The position numbers and the translations under genes were made by a program. A stretch of 10,813 nucleotides of DNA, from positions 1 to 10,813 of the forward strand of contig CATYJC010000056.1 of the NCBI GenBank assembly GCA_958407555.1, written 5' to 3'. The notes under the pieces are model-generated. The model did not search any database. It saw only the letters and a program-made list of their open reading frames with translations, and was not told where the DNA came from. This DNA comes from an uncultured Collinsella sp. GTDB lineage: Bacteria > Actinomycetota > Coriobacteriia > Coriobacteriales > Coriobacteriaceae. The number at the start of each line of letters is the position of its first letter. Position 1 is the first letter of the stretch. Shown here in pieces: positions 1 to 5,857 of this stretch.

Positions 1-1
1 T

Positions 2-958
2 TTTGGCGAGGGTGTCGAGCATGCGCTGGTCGACGCCGGTTTTGCCGTGTCGCCGCTTGTCCTCGAGGTTTCGCCTGCCGGTGCTACGCTGGCCGATGCC
101 GATACCGTTTTTGGCGCCCTGTCGGCTAACGGCATTACCTGCGACGATCTCGTTGTCGCTGTCGGCGACACGGCGACCTGCTCGGTCGTTTGCTGGTGTG
201 CCAATCAGTGGTGCGGTCGCACCGAGTGCGCCTTGCTGCCGACGACGTTCGACGCCATGCTCACAGTCGCGACGACTATGAAGCCACTCGTCGCCTCGTC
301 GGCGAATGCGCTTCCCGCTATCGCGTTCCGTCCCGAGCCGGGCTTGGTCGTGTGTGACCTCGAACTTGTTCGCGAAGCGGACCCTGAGGACCTCAAGCTC
401 GGTTATGCGGTACTTGTTGGCACCATGCTTTCGAGCAGCAAGTCCCGTTGGAATCAGTTTACCGAGACCGTCCCCGAGATTCTCGCTGGCGAGGAAGTCG
501 CGCTCGTCAATGCCGTTCAGTGGTCTCAGACTGCCCGCAAGGACGTACTGATGGCCACGAACCCGAGCGCCCGCCATGCGCTCGATTTTGGCAAGACGGG
601 GGAGCGTACCCTGCGCGCCTGCTTGGGCGATGCCGCTTCGCAGGTCCCTGCCTACCAGCTGTTGTCCGAAGGTATGCGCTTTGAGGCGCGCCTAGCACAT
701 GATGCCTGCGACTTCGATATCGATTACGTCTTTGAGGTCGATGACTGCCTGGAGGACTTTGGTATCGAGGAGTTTGCCTTCGATCTGGAGCCCGCCGCAT
801 ATATCGAGGAGTTCCGCAGGCAGCAGTTTGTCCGCTCGAACCGCAGTATGTTGCCGCTGCCCGCGGCACTTGGCGCCATTCGTCTAACGAGCGTTGAGGA
901 CGAGGTTCTTGAGCGCCATGCTCACGCCTACTTGGCTTCTCGCAAAGAACTTCTCTAA
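2..958 (+). CDS. aroB: Degenerate 3-dehydroquinate synthase-like protein (5' end outside window)
   Basis: The frame is open from the first bases, so the start lies upstream. About 318 residues are visible against roughly 360 in a full AroB. AroB makes 3-dehydroquinate from DAHP in the shikimate pathway, using NAD and a divalent metal. The family framework is recognisable along the whole length: DLVVAVGD, then PTTFDA (family PTTLLA), then GLVVCDLELV before a LKLGYAVLVG helix (family GFAEVIK), HALDFGKTGER (family NFGHTxGH), SEGMRFEARLA (family HGEAVAxGM) and FRRQQFVRSNR (family RRDKKVRGG). The key residues are replaced: GGGVVGD is gone, the AEVIK glutamate aligns with Val, the FGHT histidine with Lys, and the HGE histidine is absent. 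Five cysteines fall within 17 residues where the NAD loop should be. The frame is otherwise intact. It may be a pseudoenzyme with another role. Homology is fairly sure; classical activity is unlikely. The position before an M24 peptidase and efp matches a common aro-pepQ-efp neighbourhood. Confidence 0.72.
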   Translation, partial: FGEGVEHALVDAGFAVSPLVLEVSPAGATLADADTVFGALSANGITCDDLVVAVGDTATCSVVCWCANQWCGRTECALLPTTFDAMLTVATTMKPLVASSANALPAIAFRPEPGLVVCDLELVREADPEDLKLGYAVLVGTMLSSSKSRWNQFTETVPEILAGEEVALVNAVQWSQTARKDVLMATNPSARHALDFGKTGERTLRACLGDAASQVPAYQLLSEGMRFEARLAHDACDFDIDYVFEVDDCLEDFGIEEFAFDLEPAAYIEEFRRQQFVRSNRSMLPLPAALGAIRLTSVEDEVLERHAHAYLASRKELL

Positions 959-994
959 TTTTATTGACATCCATCGTCTTTCGTATCATTTTGA

Positions 995-1057
995 GGGACG
1001 GGTTTTCAATCGGTTGCGGATCGCGTGCAAATCCGTCTTTCGATCGGGACCCGTCCC
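995..1057 (+). promoter_or_regulatory. Structured leader or attenuator-like inverted repeat upstream of the M24 peptidase
   Basis: GGGACGGG (995-1002) pairs perfectly with CCCGTCCC (1050-1057). Nested inside are ATCG/CGAT (1009-1012 with 1041-1044) and GCGGAT/ATCCGT (1016-1021 with 1031-1036, one G-U), giving a long hairpin with internal loops. It is followed by GCTTTTATG and lies 17 nt before the ribosome site of the peptidase. It could end the upstream aroB-like transcript or regulate the next gene. A TTGACA at 964-969 could be a -35 element, but no well-spaced -10 follows it (TATCAT at 984 has only a 14-nt spacer). It matches no riboswitch class I recognise. Confidence 0.4.
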
Positions 1058-1074
1058 GCTTTTATGAGGACAAC

Positions 1075-1083
1075 AAGAAAGGA
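1075..1083 (+). promoter_or_regulatory. Ribosome binding site that sets the peptidase start
   Basis: AAGAAAGGA ends 6 nt before the ATG at 1090. It favours this ATG over the in-frame TTG at 964, which would translate through the hairpin leader and add 42 residues unlike the family. Confidence 0.7.
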
Positions 1084-1089
1084 ATCTGC

Positions 1090-2220
1090 ATGTCTGAGTT
1101 TGCTGCCGGTCCTGCCGGTCGTATCGAGCGCGTCCGTGCCCTGATGGCCGAGCGCGGCTACGACGCCATCGTCGTGCGCGACGAGGCCAATCTCCGTTGG
1201 CTCACGGGCGTGAAGGGCGTCTTCGATTACACCTTCGAGTTCCCTCACGCCGCGTTTATTACGGCCGATCAGTGCCTGTTCCACACCGACTCGCGCTATC
1301 TCAACAGTTTTGAGGAGAACACGCCCGCCGGCAGCCCCTGGGTCTACGACATGGACGAGGGCACCATCTCCGGCTGGGTCGCCGGCAAGATTGCGGCTAA
1401 CAAATGCCGCGTCTGCGCCGTCGAGGATGACATGCAGATTAACTTCTACCAGGGTATTCAGCGTGGTCTGGAGGACCGCTCCGTTGCCTGCATGCTGCCG
1501 CTGATGCATGACGACATCCGCAAGATGCGTGCCATCAAGGATGCAGAGGAGATCGAGCTCATGCGCCACGCGCAGTCGATCACCGATGCTGCCTTCCAGC
1601 ACATGCTCGGCTTTATTAAGCCCGGCATGACCGAGAAACAGGTCCGCAACGAGCTCGAGAACTTTATGTTCGCCAACGGCGCCGACAGCCTGGCCTTTGG
1701 CTCCATCGTCGCGAGCGGTCCCAACACCGCCAATCCGCATGCCGTCCCGAGCGACCGCGTGATCGAGAAGGGCGACTTTGTCCTCATGGATTACGGTGCG
1801 GGCTACTGCGACTACCGCTCCGACATGACTCGTACCGTCGTGATGGGCGAGCCCACCCAGGAGCAGCTCGACCTGTACGCGCTCGTGCGCCGCACCCATG
1901 AGGAGTGCGTCGCCGCTATCCATCCGGGCGTCGAGGGCAACGACATTTTCAAGCTTTCCAAGAAGATTATCGGCGATGCCGGCTATGGCGATTACTACAA
2001 CCATGGTCTGGGCCACGGCGTGGGCATCGACATCCACGAGCTGCCTAACTTCAACCGCAGCAAGAATATCATCGAGGTCGGCTCGGTTATCACCATGGAG
2101 CCCGGCGTGTACCTGCCCGGCGTGGGCGGCGTGCGCCTGGAGGACTACGGCGTCGTCACCGAGAACGGCTATGAGCCCTTCACCAAGACCCCGCACGACC
2201 TGCATATTATCGATTGCTAA
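1090..2220 (+). CDS. M24B family Xaa-Pro peptidase (aminopeptidase P / prolidase type)
   Basis: A 376-residue cytoplasmic metallopeptidase that cleaves the bond between an N-terminal residue and proline, or Xaa-Pro dipeptides, and so recycles proline peptides. The N-terminal creatinase-like domain (about 1-140) is followed by the pita-bread catalytic domain (about 150-370). All five dinuclear-metal ligands are present: D234 (LMDYGAG), D245 (RSDMTRT), H309 (NHGLGHGVG), E337 (TMEPGVY) and E351 (VRLEDYG). H316 of DIHELP completes the family signature. The length is like Bacillus YqhT and other short M24B enzymes. Sequence alone does not separate aminopeptidase from prolidase, so no pepP/pepQ symbol is given. 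The start is the ATG preceded by AAGAAAGGA. A strong terminator after the stop suggests it is not co-transcribed with efp, although the pepQ-like/efp pairing is widespread and both genes concern proline-rich peptides. Confidence 0.93.
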   Translation: MSEFAAGPAGRIERVRALMAERGYDAIVVRDEANLRWLTGVKGVFDYTFEFPHAAFITADQCLFHTDSRYLNSFEENTPAGSPWVYDMDEGTISGWVAGKIAANKCRVCAVEDDMQINFYQGIQRGLEDRSVACMLPLMHDDIRKMRAIKDAEEIELMRHAQSITDAAFQHMLGFIKPGMTEKQVRNELENFMFANGADSLAFGSIVASGPNTANPHAVPSDRVIEKGDFVLMDYGAGYCDYRSDMTRTVVMGEPTQEQLDLYALVRRTHEECVAAIHPGVEGNDIFKLSKKIIGDAGYGDYYNHGLGHGVGIDIHELPNFNRSKNIIEVGSVITMEPGVYLPGVGGVRLEDYGVVTENGYEPFTKTPHDLHIIDC

Positions 2221-2243
2221 ACCATCCATTTGGGTTTTTGGAG

Positions 2244-2286
2244 GCGGGGCGTCCGGATCGATTCGGGCGTCCCGCGTTCTCTTTTT
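2244..2286 (+). terminator. Intrinsic terminator after the M24 peptidase
   Basis: GCGGGGCGTCCG (2244-2255) pairs with CGGGCGTCCCGC (2264-2275) over 12 bp, including two G-U pairs, with an 8-nt loop. The U-rich tail GTTCTCTTTTT runs to 2286. This separates the peptidase from the efp operon. Confidence 0.88.
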
Positions 2287-2317
2287 ATGCGCTCGCCGCA
2301 GCCGCCGTCTGCAAGTG

Positions 2318-2323
2318 TATAAT
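2318..2323 (+). promoter_or_regulatory. Candidate -10 element of the efp operon promoter
   Basis: A perfect TATAAT lies 57 nt before the efp ATG, in a short AT-rich patch directly after the peptidase terminator. No good -35 is visible 16-18 nt upstream (the sequence there is GC-rich), so the promoter may be weak at -35 or need an activator. A start near 2330 would give a leader of about 50 nt. Confidence 0.5.
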
Positions 2324-2380
2324 TTCGCTCGTATGTAATTTGGACGTTTGTGCGTCTAGCCAATAACAAGAAAGGTCGCT

Positions 2381-2944
2381 ATGCCTACTATCTCTACCGC
2401 CGACTTCAAGAACGGCCTCGGTCTCCGCATTAAGGACAAGGTCTACACCATCGTCGAGTTCCAGCACGTCAAGCCGGGCAAGGGCGGCGCTTTCGTGCGC
2501 TACAAGACCCGCGACATCAAGAGCGGCCGCGTCGTCGAGAACACCTGCAACGCCGGCACCAAGTTCGAGAGCGTCATGCTCACCACCCGTGAGTTCCAGT
2601 ACCTCTACAACGACGGCGCCGACTACATCTTCATGGATAACGAGTCCTACGAGCAGGTTCCCGTTCCCGAGGATATGGTGGGCGAGAACGCCAAGTGGCT
2701 GCGCGAGAATGACACCTGCCAGCTGCTCTTCGCCGACGACGAGCTCATGGGCGTGACCCCGCCGATGTTCATCGAGACCACCATCGTCCAGACCGACCCG
2801 GGCTTCAAGGGCGATACCGTCCAGGGTTCCACCAAGCCGGCCACCATCGACACCGGCGCTGTCATCCAGGTCCCCATGTACCTCAACGAGGGCGAGGTCA
2901 TTAAGGTTGACACCCGCGACGGTAAGTTCGTCTCCCGCGTCTAG
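2381..2944 (+). CDS. efp: Translation elongation factor P (EF-P)
   Basis: A 187-residue full-length EF-P, which binds between the P and E sites and relieves ribosome stalling at consecutive prolines. The three family domains are in order: N-terminal KOW-like domain (about 1-63), OB domain II (about 66-125) and C-terminal OB domain III (about 130-187) ending in VDTRDGKFVSRV, close to the family's IKVDTRTGEYxxR ending. The tip loop HVKPGKGGAF places a lysine at position 34, the residue modified by lysylation or aminopentanolylation in other bacteria. No modification enzyme gene (epmA/epmB, earP, ymfI) is in the window, so its state here is unknown. AAAGG (2371-2375) lies 5 nt before the ATG. 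It heads a seven-gene run with asp23, nusB, xseB, tlyA, nadK and recN. Codon use is very biased toward C-ending codons, in line with high expression. Confidence 0.97.
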   Translation: MPTISTADFKNGLGLRIKDKVYTIVEFQHVKPGKGGAFVRYKTRDIKSGRVVENTCNAGTKFESVMLTTREFQYLYNDGADYIFMDNESYEQVPVPEDMVGENAKWLRENDTCQLLFADDELMGVTPPMFIETTIVQTDPGFKGDTVQGSTKPATIDTGAVIQVPMYLNEGEVIKVDTRDGKFVSRV

Positions 2945-2968
2945 CAACCAACTCTTCTAGGAGGACTC

Positions 2969-3331
2969 ATGCCCCAGGAAATCAAGATTGACGGCATCGG
3001 CATTTCGCCCGATGTTCTGACCGCCATCGTCTCGCGCGCCGTCACGGATGTCGAGGGCATCGCCTCCGTGGGCGTCAAGGACCTTGCCACCAACCTTGTC
3101 TCCATGATGCTTTCGTCCAAGGCCCCGGCTTCCGAGCCGGCGGTTGAGGCCGAGGTCATCGGCGACAAGCTCGCGCTTACCGTGCGCGTCGTGGTGTTCT
3201 TTGGCTATCCGTTCAAGAAACTCGCCGAGGCCGTTCGCGCCGCCGTGGTTGCCGCCATCGACGCCCAGGTGGGCGTCGAGGTCGAGCGCGTTGACGTTTG
3301 CATCGACGGCCTCGTTTTCCCCAAGGAGTAA
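2969..3331 (+). CDS. Asp23/Gls24 family envelope stress response protein (YqhY-like)
   Basis: A 120-residue single-domain protein of the Asp23/Gls24 (DUF322) family. Recognisable features are the N-terminal stretch IGISPDVLTAIVSRAVTDVEG, the central GDKLALTVRVVVFFGYPF strand region and the C-terminal VEVERVDVCIDGLVF. There is no signal peptide or membrane segment. Family members in Firmicutes are abundant cytosolic or membrane-associated proteins tied to cell-envelope stress, and YqhY is encoded between accBC and nusB, where it is linked to control of acetyl-CoA carboxylase. Here accBC are absent, but the asp23-nusB link is kept. AGGAGG at 2959-2964 lies 4 nt before the ATG. The gap after efp is 24 nt without a terminator, and the gap to nusB is 3 nt. 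The biochemical role is not established from sequence. Confidence 0.9.
   Translation: MPQEIKIDGIGISPDVLTAIVSRAVTDVEGIASVGVKDLATNLVSMMLSSKAPASEPAVEAEVIGDKLALTVRVVVFFGYPFKKLAEAVRAAVVAAIDAQVGVEVERVDVCIDGLVFPKE
3323..3328 (+). promoter_or_regulatory. Ribosome binding site supporting the TTG start of nusB
   Basis: AAGGAG sits in the last codons of the asp23-family gene, 6 nt before TTG at 3335. No ATG or GTG near the NusB N-terminus fits better, so the rarer TTG start is supported. Confidence 0.65.
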
Positions 3332-3334
3332 CCT

Positions 3335-3919
3335 TTGAGCCTTAAGGTTTATCGCGGGCGTACGCTTGCCCGCAGTCAGGCGCTGCAGCTGCTGTTCCAG
3401 GCTGAGGCCACGGACAGCCCGCTTGAGCGCGTCCTCGAGGGCGATTTCCTGATCTCGAAGGGTCCCCTCGACCCCTACGCGCTGGAGCTGTGCCGCGGTG
3501 CCTACGAGCACATCGACCGCATCGACTGCGCCCTGCGCTCCGTCGCCAAGAACTGGGATCTTATGCGTATGCCCGGTGCCGACCGCAATCTGCTGCGTAT
3601 CGCCGTCTATGAGATGCGCTTCCTCACCGACGAGGAGGTCTCGGACGCCATCGTGATCAACGAGGCCGTCGAGCTTGCCAAGGCCTATGGCACCGACCAG
3701 TCCGCGTCGTTTGTCAACGGCGTGCTGGGCAAGATCGCTCGTAGCGAAGAGCTACCGGGCGAGGACCTGTATCAGGATTTGCTGGCCGAGGACCGTGCCC
3801 GCGAGGAAGCCCAGGCCGCTGAGGCTGCCGCCAAGGTTGCCGCCGCTCAGGCTGCGGCCGGCGTTCTCGACGAGGATGCCGAGGTCGCCGAGGTCGAGAC
3901 CGGTACCGTCGAGGAGTAG
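3335..3919 (+). CDS. nusB: Transcription antitermination factor NusB with acidic C-terminal tail
   Basis: A 194-residue protein whose first 136 residues are NusB. The helical core includes RGRTLARSQALQLLFQAE (about 8-25), HIDRIDCALRSVAKNWDL (59-76), MPGADRNLLRIAVYEMRF (79-96) and the diagnostic VINEAVELAKAYG (107-119) and FVNGVLGKIAR (126-136). NusB binds the boxA RNA with NusE (S10) and helps RNA polymerase read through rRNA operons. Typical NusB is about 130-150 residues. Here residues 137-194 form an Ala/Glu/Asp-rich tail with AEAAAKVAAAQAAAG and no recognised domain, probably helical then disordered. Translation starts at TTG with AAGGAG in the previous gene, 3 nt after that gene's stop, which suggests coupling. 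xseB starts 2 nt after the nusB stop. Identification is secure; the role of the tail is unknown. Confidence 0.94.
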   Translation: MSLKVYRGRTLARSQALQLLFQAEATDSPLERVLEGDFLISKGPLDPYALELCRGAYEHIDRIDCALRSVAKNWDLMRMPGADRNLLRIAVYEMRFLTDEEVSDAIVINEAVELAKAYGTDQSASFVNGVLGKIARSEELPGEDLYQDLLAEDRAREEAQAAEAAAKVAAAQAAAGVLDEDAEVAEVETGTVEE

Positions 3920-3921
3920 CC

Positions 3922-4188
3922 ATGCCAGAGGGTTCCGTCCGCAACTTCGACGAGATCTCGGACCGCTTGGACCAGATTATCGCGACCGTTCGCTCCAAGG
4001 ATACGTCCCTGGAGCGTTCGCTCGATCTGTTTGACGAGGCGATCGAGCTGGGCTCCCGTGCGGTCGATATGGTCGACAAGTTTGAGCTGACGCCTCGTGA
4101 GGCCGATAAGCTCGAGCAGGAATACGATGAGGATGCGGCAAACGAATCTCAGGATAGCGAGGCCGCGTCTCCGGATACGAATGGTTGA
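3922..4188 (+). CDS. xseB: Exodeoxyribonuclease VII small subunit
   Basis: An 88-residue XseB. The family core spans about 9-60: FDEISDRLDQIIATVRSKDTSLERSLDLF forms the first helix pair, followed by DEAIELGSRAVDMVDKFEL. XseB binds the large subunit XseA, and the complex degrades single-stranded DNA to acid-soluble oligonucleotides in repair. Residues 61-88 are an acidic Ser/Asp/Glu tail of the kind often seen in this family. GAGGAG (3911-3916), inside the end of nusB, is 5 nt from the ATG. The stop TGA overlaps the ATG proposed for tlyA by one base (TGATG). The partner gene xseA, usually next door, is not in the window. The assignment rests on the short conserved core and on context. Confidence 0.9.
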   Translation: MPEGSVRNFDEISDRLDQIIATVRSKDTSLERSLDLFDEAIELGSRAVDMVDKFELTPREADKLEQEYDEDAANESQDSEAASPDTNG

Positions 4189-5000
4189 TGGCATTCATGA
4201 AACGTGTGCGTCTCGATGACGAACTGATTTCACAGGGCATCTGCGCCGATCGCGCGGATGCCCTTCGCACTCTTATGGCCGGCTTGGTCTCGAGTGGCGG
4301 CGAGCGTTTGACCTCACCGGGCCTTAAGGTGACGCCGGGCCTGCCGTTGCACGTGAAGGGTCGTATTCCCTACGTTGGGCGCGGCGGGCTCAAGCTCGAG
4401 GGCGCGCTCGATGCGTTTGGGATTGATCCGACTGATCTTGCTTGCCTCGATGTGGGCTGTTCCACGGGTGGCTTTACCGATTGCCTGCTCAAGCGCGGTG
4501 CCGCTACGGTCGTTTCGGTCGATGTGGGTCGCGCCCAGTTTGATTGGTCGCTGCGCCAAGACGAGCGCGTGACGCTTCATGAGCGCACCAACGTGACACA
4601 GCTGCCCGAGCTTGGCTACGGCGGAGCTATCGACTTGGCTGTGTGCGATGTGTCGTTTACGAGTATCGCGAATATCATCGACGCCGTGCTGGCGTGCCTG
4701 AAGCCTTCGGGTTCGTTCTGCACGCTCGTAAAGCCGCAGTTTGAGGCGCCGGCTGCGCTGGTGGGCGAGGGCGGCATCGTGACTGACCCCGCCGTTCGTC
4801 GCGATACGCTCACGGCGGCGATTGAGCTCTTTGCCGCCAAGGGCCTGTTCCCGCTCGACGTGTGCGTGTCGCCCATCCACGGCGCCAAGGGCAACGTCGA
4901 GTTTTTCTTGTACGGCACGAGGTTTGCTCCCGGCGCACGCACCGACGATGAGCTGCAATCCCAGGTATCGGTTTTGAGCGAGAAAGCTGCAACGCTATGA
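4188..5000 (+). CDS. tlyA: TlyA family rRNA 2'-O-methyltransferase (hemolysin A family)
   Basis: A 270-residue protein with an N-terminal S4 RNA-binding domain (about 4-60) and an FtsJ/RrmJ-fold SAM methyltransferase (about 61-245). TlyA enzymes methylate the ribose of cytidines in 23S and, in some groups, 16S rRNA (C1920 and C1409), which affects capreomycin sensitivity. The K-D-K-E catalytic set is visible: K69 (RGGLKLEGAL), D154 (VCDVSFTSI), K182 (LVKPQFEA) and E238 (KGNVEFFLYG). The SAM loop is LDVGCSTGGFTD (87-98). The start is uncertain. ATG 4188 overlaps the xseB stop and suggests termination-reinitiation. ATG 4197 (MKRVRL) matches the usual family N-terminus, and TTG 4185 is also possible. 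None has a clear Shine-Dalgarno. The stop overlaps the nadK start by 4 nt (ATGA). Many members were once annotated as hemolysins; the methyltransferase role is better supported. Confidence 0.94.
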   Translation: MAFMKRVRLDDELISQGICADRADALRTLMAGLVSSGGERLTSPGLKVTPGLPLHVKGRIPYVGRGGLKLEGALDAFGIDPTDLACLDVGCSTGGFTDCLLKRGAATVVSVDVGRAQFDWSLRQDERVTLHERTNVTQLPELGYGGAIDLAVCDVSFTSIANIIDAVLACLKPSGSFCTLVKPQFEAPAALVGEGGIVTDPAVRRDTLTAAIELFAAKGLFPLDVCVSPIHGAKGNVEFFLYGTRFAPGARTDDELQSQVSVLSEKAATL

Positions 5001-5857
5001 AGGTCTTTCTGGTTCCCAATTTCTACAAGCAAGAAGCGGTCGAGAGCGGCCTGATGCTCGAGCTTTGGCTTTCGCGCCAGGGCTACGAGGTCGCATGGGC
5101 TGCCGACCAGCGTTCCAAGATTCAGAGCGCGCCCGATGTTGACGATGCCGACCTGGTCATTACGCTCGGTGGCGACGGTACACTGCTGCGCGCCGCCCGC
5201 ATCCTCAACTACCGTGAGATTCCCATTTTGGGTCTTTCCTATGGTCATTTGGGTTTTTTGACGGCCGCGAGCCCCGAGGAGCGCGACATTTTGCAGGTCG
5301 TGAGCGATGCCCTGTCCGGTGAGCTCCATGTGAGTCGCCGCGCCACCATCGCCGCTGATATCGTCTCGGTGCGCGAAGACGGCACGAAGGATGTCGTGCG
5401 CACGTTTGCCCTTAACGATATGGCGCTTACGCGTGGGCCCCTGTCCGATATGGTCGAGTTCGATATCACGGTGTCCGGCCATCATATCGACCGCCTGCGC
5501 GGCGACGGCGTGGTTGTATCGACGGCGACTGGCTCCACCGGCTACGCGCTTTCCGCCGGCGGCCCCATTGTCAGCCCCGATTACACGGGCATGGTCTGTG
5601 TGCCCATCGCTCCGCATACCATTCAGGCTCGCGCTTTTTTGACCTCGCCGAGCGATGTCGTGGAGATCTTTATGTCCGATGACCGCCCGAGCGTTCCGGC
5701 GATCGCCATCGATGGACAGTTTATTACCTGCGATGGCACGGTCGAGAGCGTGGCTGTGCGCCGTGGTCCCGGCGATGTGCTGCTGCTTGATTATGGTCCC
5801 GAGAGTTTCTATAACTCGGTGAGCCGCGTGTTCTACGGAGTGCGTCATGATCGATGA
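4997..5857 (+). CDS. nadK: NAD kinase
   Basis: A 286-residue ATP/polyphosphate-dependent NAD kinase that phosphorylates NAD to NADP in the cytoplasm. The diagnostic motifs are in order: GGDGTLLRAAR (58-68) with the catalytic aspartate D60, GHLGFL (83-88), FALNDMALTR (137-146; the family NE motif appears as ND), and the glycine-rich GDGVVVSTATGSTGYALSAGG (169-189) followed by PIAPH (203-207). Length is normal for the family. ATG 4997 overlaps the tlyA stop by 4 nt, and the gene's own 3' end overlaps recN by 11 nt, so translation is probably coupled through the three genes. The tlyA-nadK-recN order is common in Actinobacteria and many Firmicutes, although the Firmicutes usually have argR before recN and it is absent here. 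Confidence 0.96.
   Translation: MKVFLVPNFYKQEAVESGLMLELWLSRQGYEVAWAADQRSKIQSAPDVDDADLVITLGGDGTLLRAARILNYREIPILGLSYGHLGFLTAASPEERDILQVVSDALSGELHVSRRATIAADIVSVREDGTKDVVRTFALNDMALTRGPLSDMVEFDITVSGHHIDRLRGDGVVVSTATGSTGYALSAGGPIVSPDYTGMVCVPIAPHTIQARAFLTSPSDVVEIFMSDDRPSVPAIAIDGQFITCDGTVESVAVRRGPGDVLLLDYGPESFYNSVSRVFYGVRHDR

Noticed and set aside
964..992. Promoter built on TTGACA at 964
   Set aside because: The -35 is perfect but no -10 lies at 16-18 nt. TATCAT is only 14 nt away, so it is mentioned but not called.
964..1089. Longer M24 peptidase starting at TTG 964
   Set aside because: The extra 42 residues are unlike the family and would be encoded by the hairpin leader. ATG 1090 has a good ribosome site.
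1006..2229. 407-codon open frame on the minus strand opposite the M24 peptidase
   Set aside because: Same codon-aligned antisense artefact of a GC-rich, biased gene. No ribosome site or recognisable domain.
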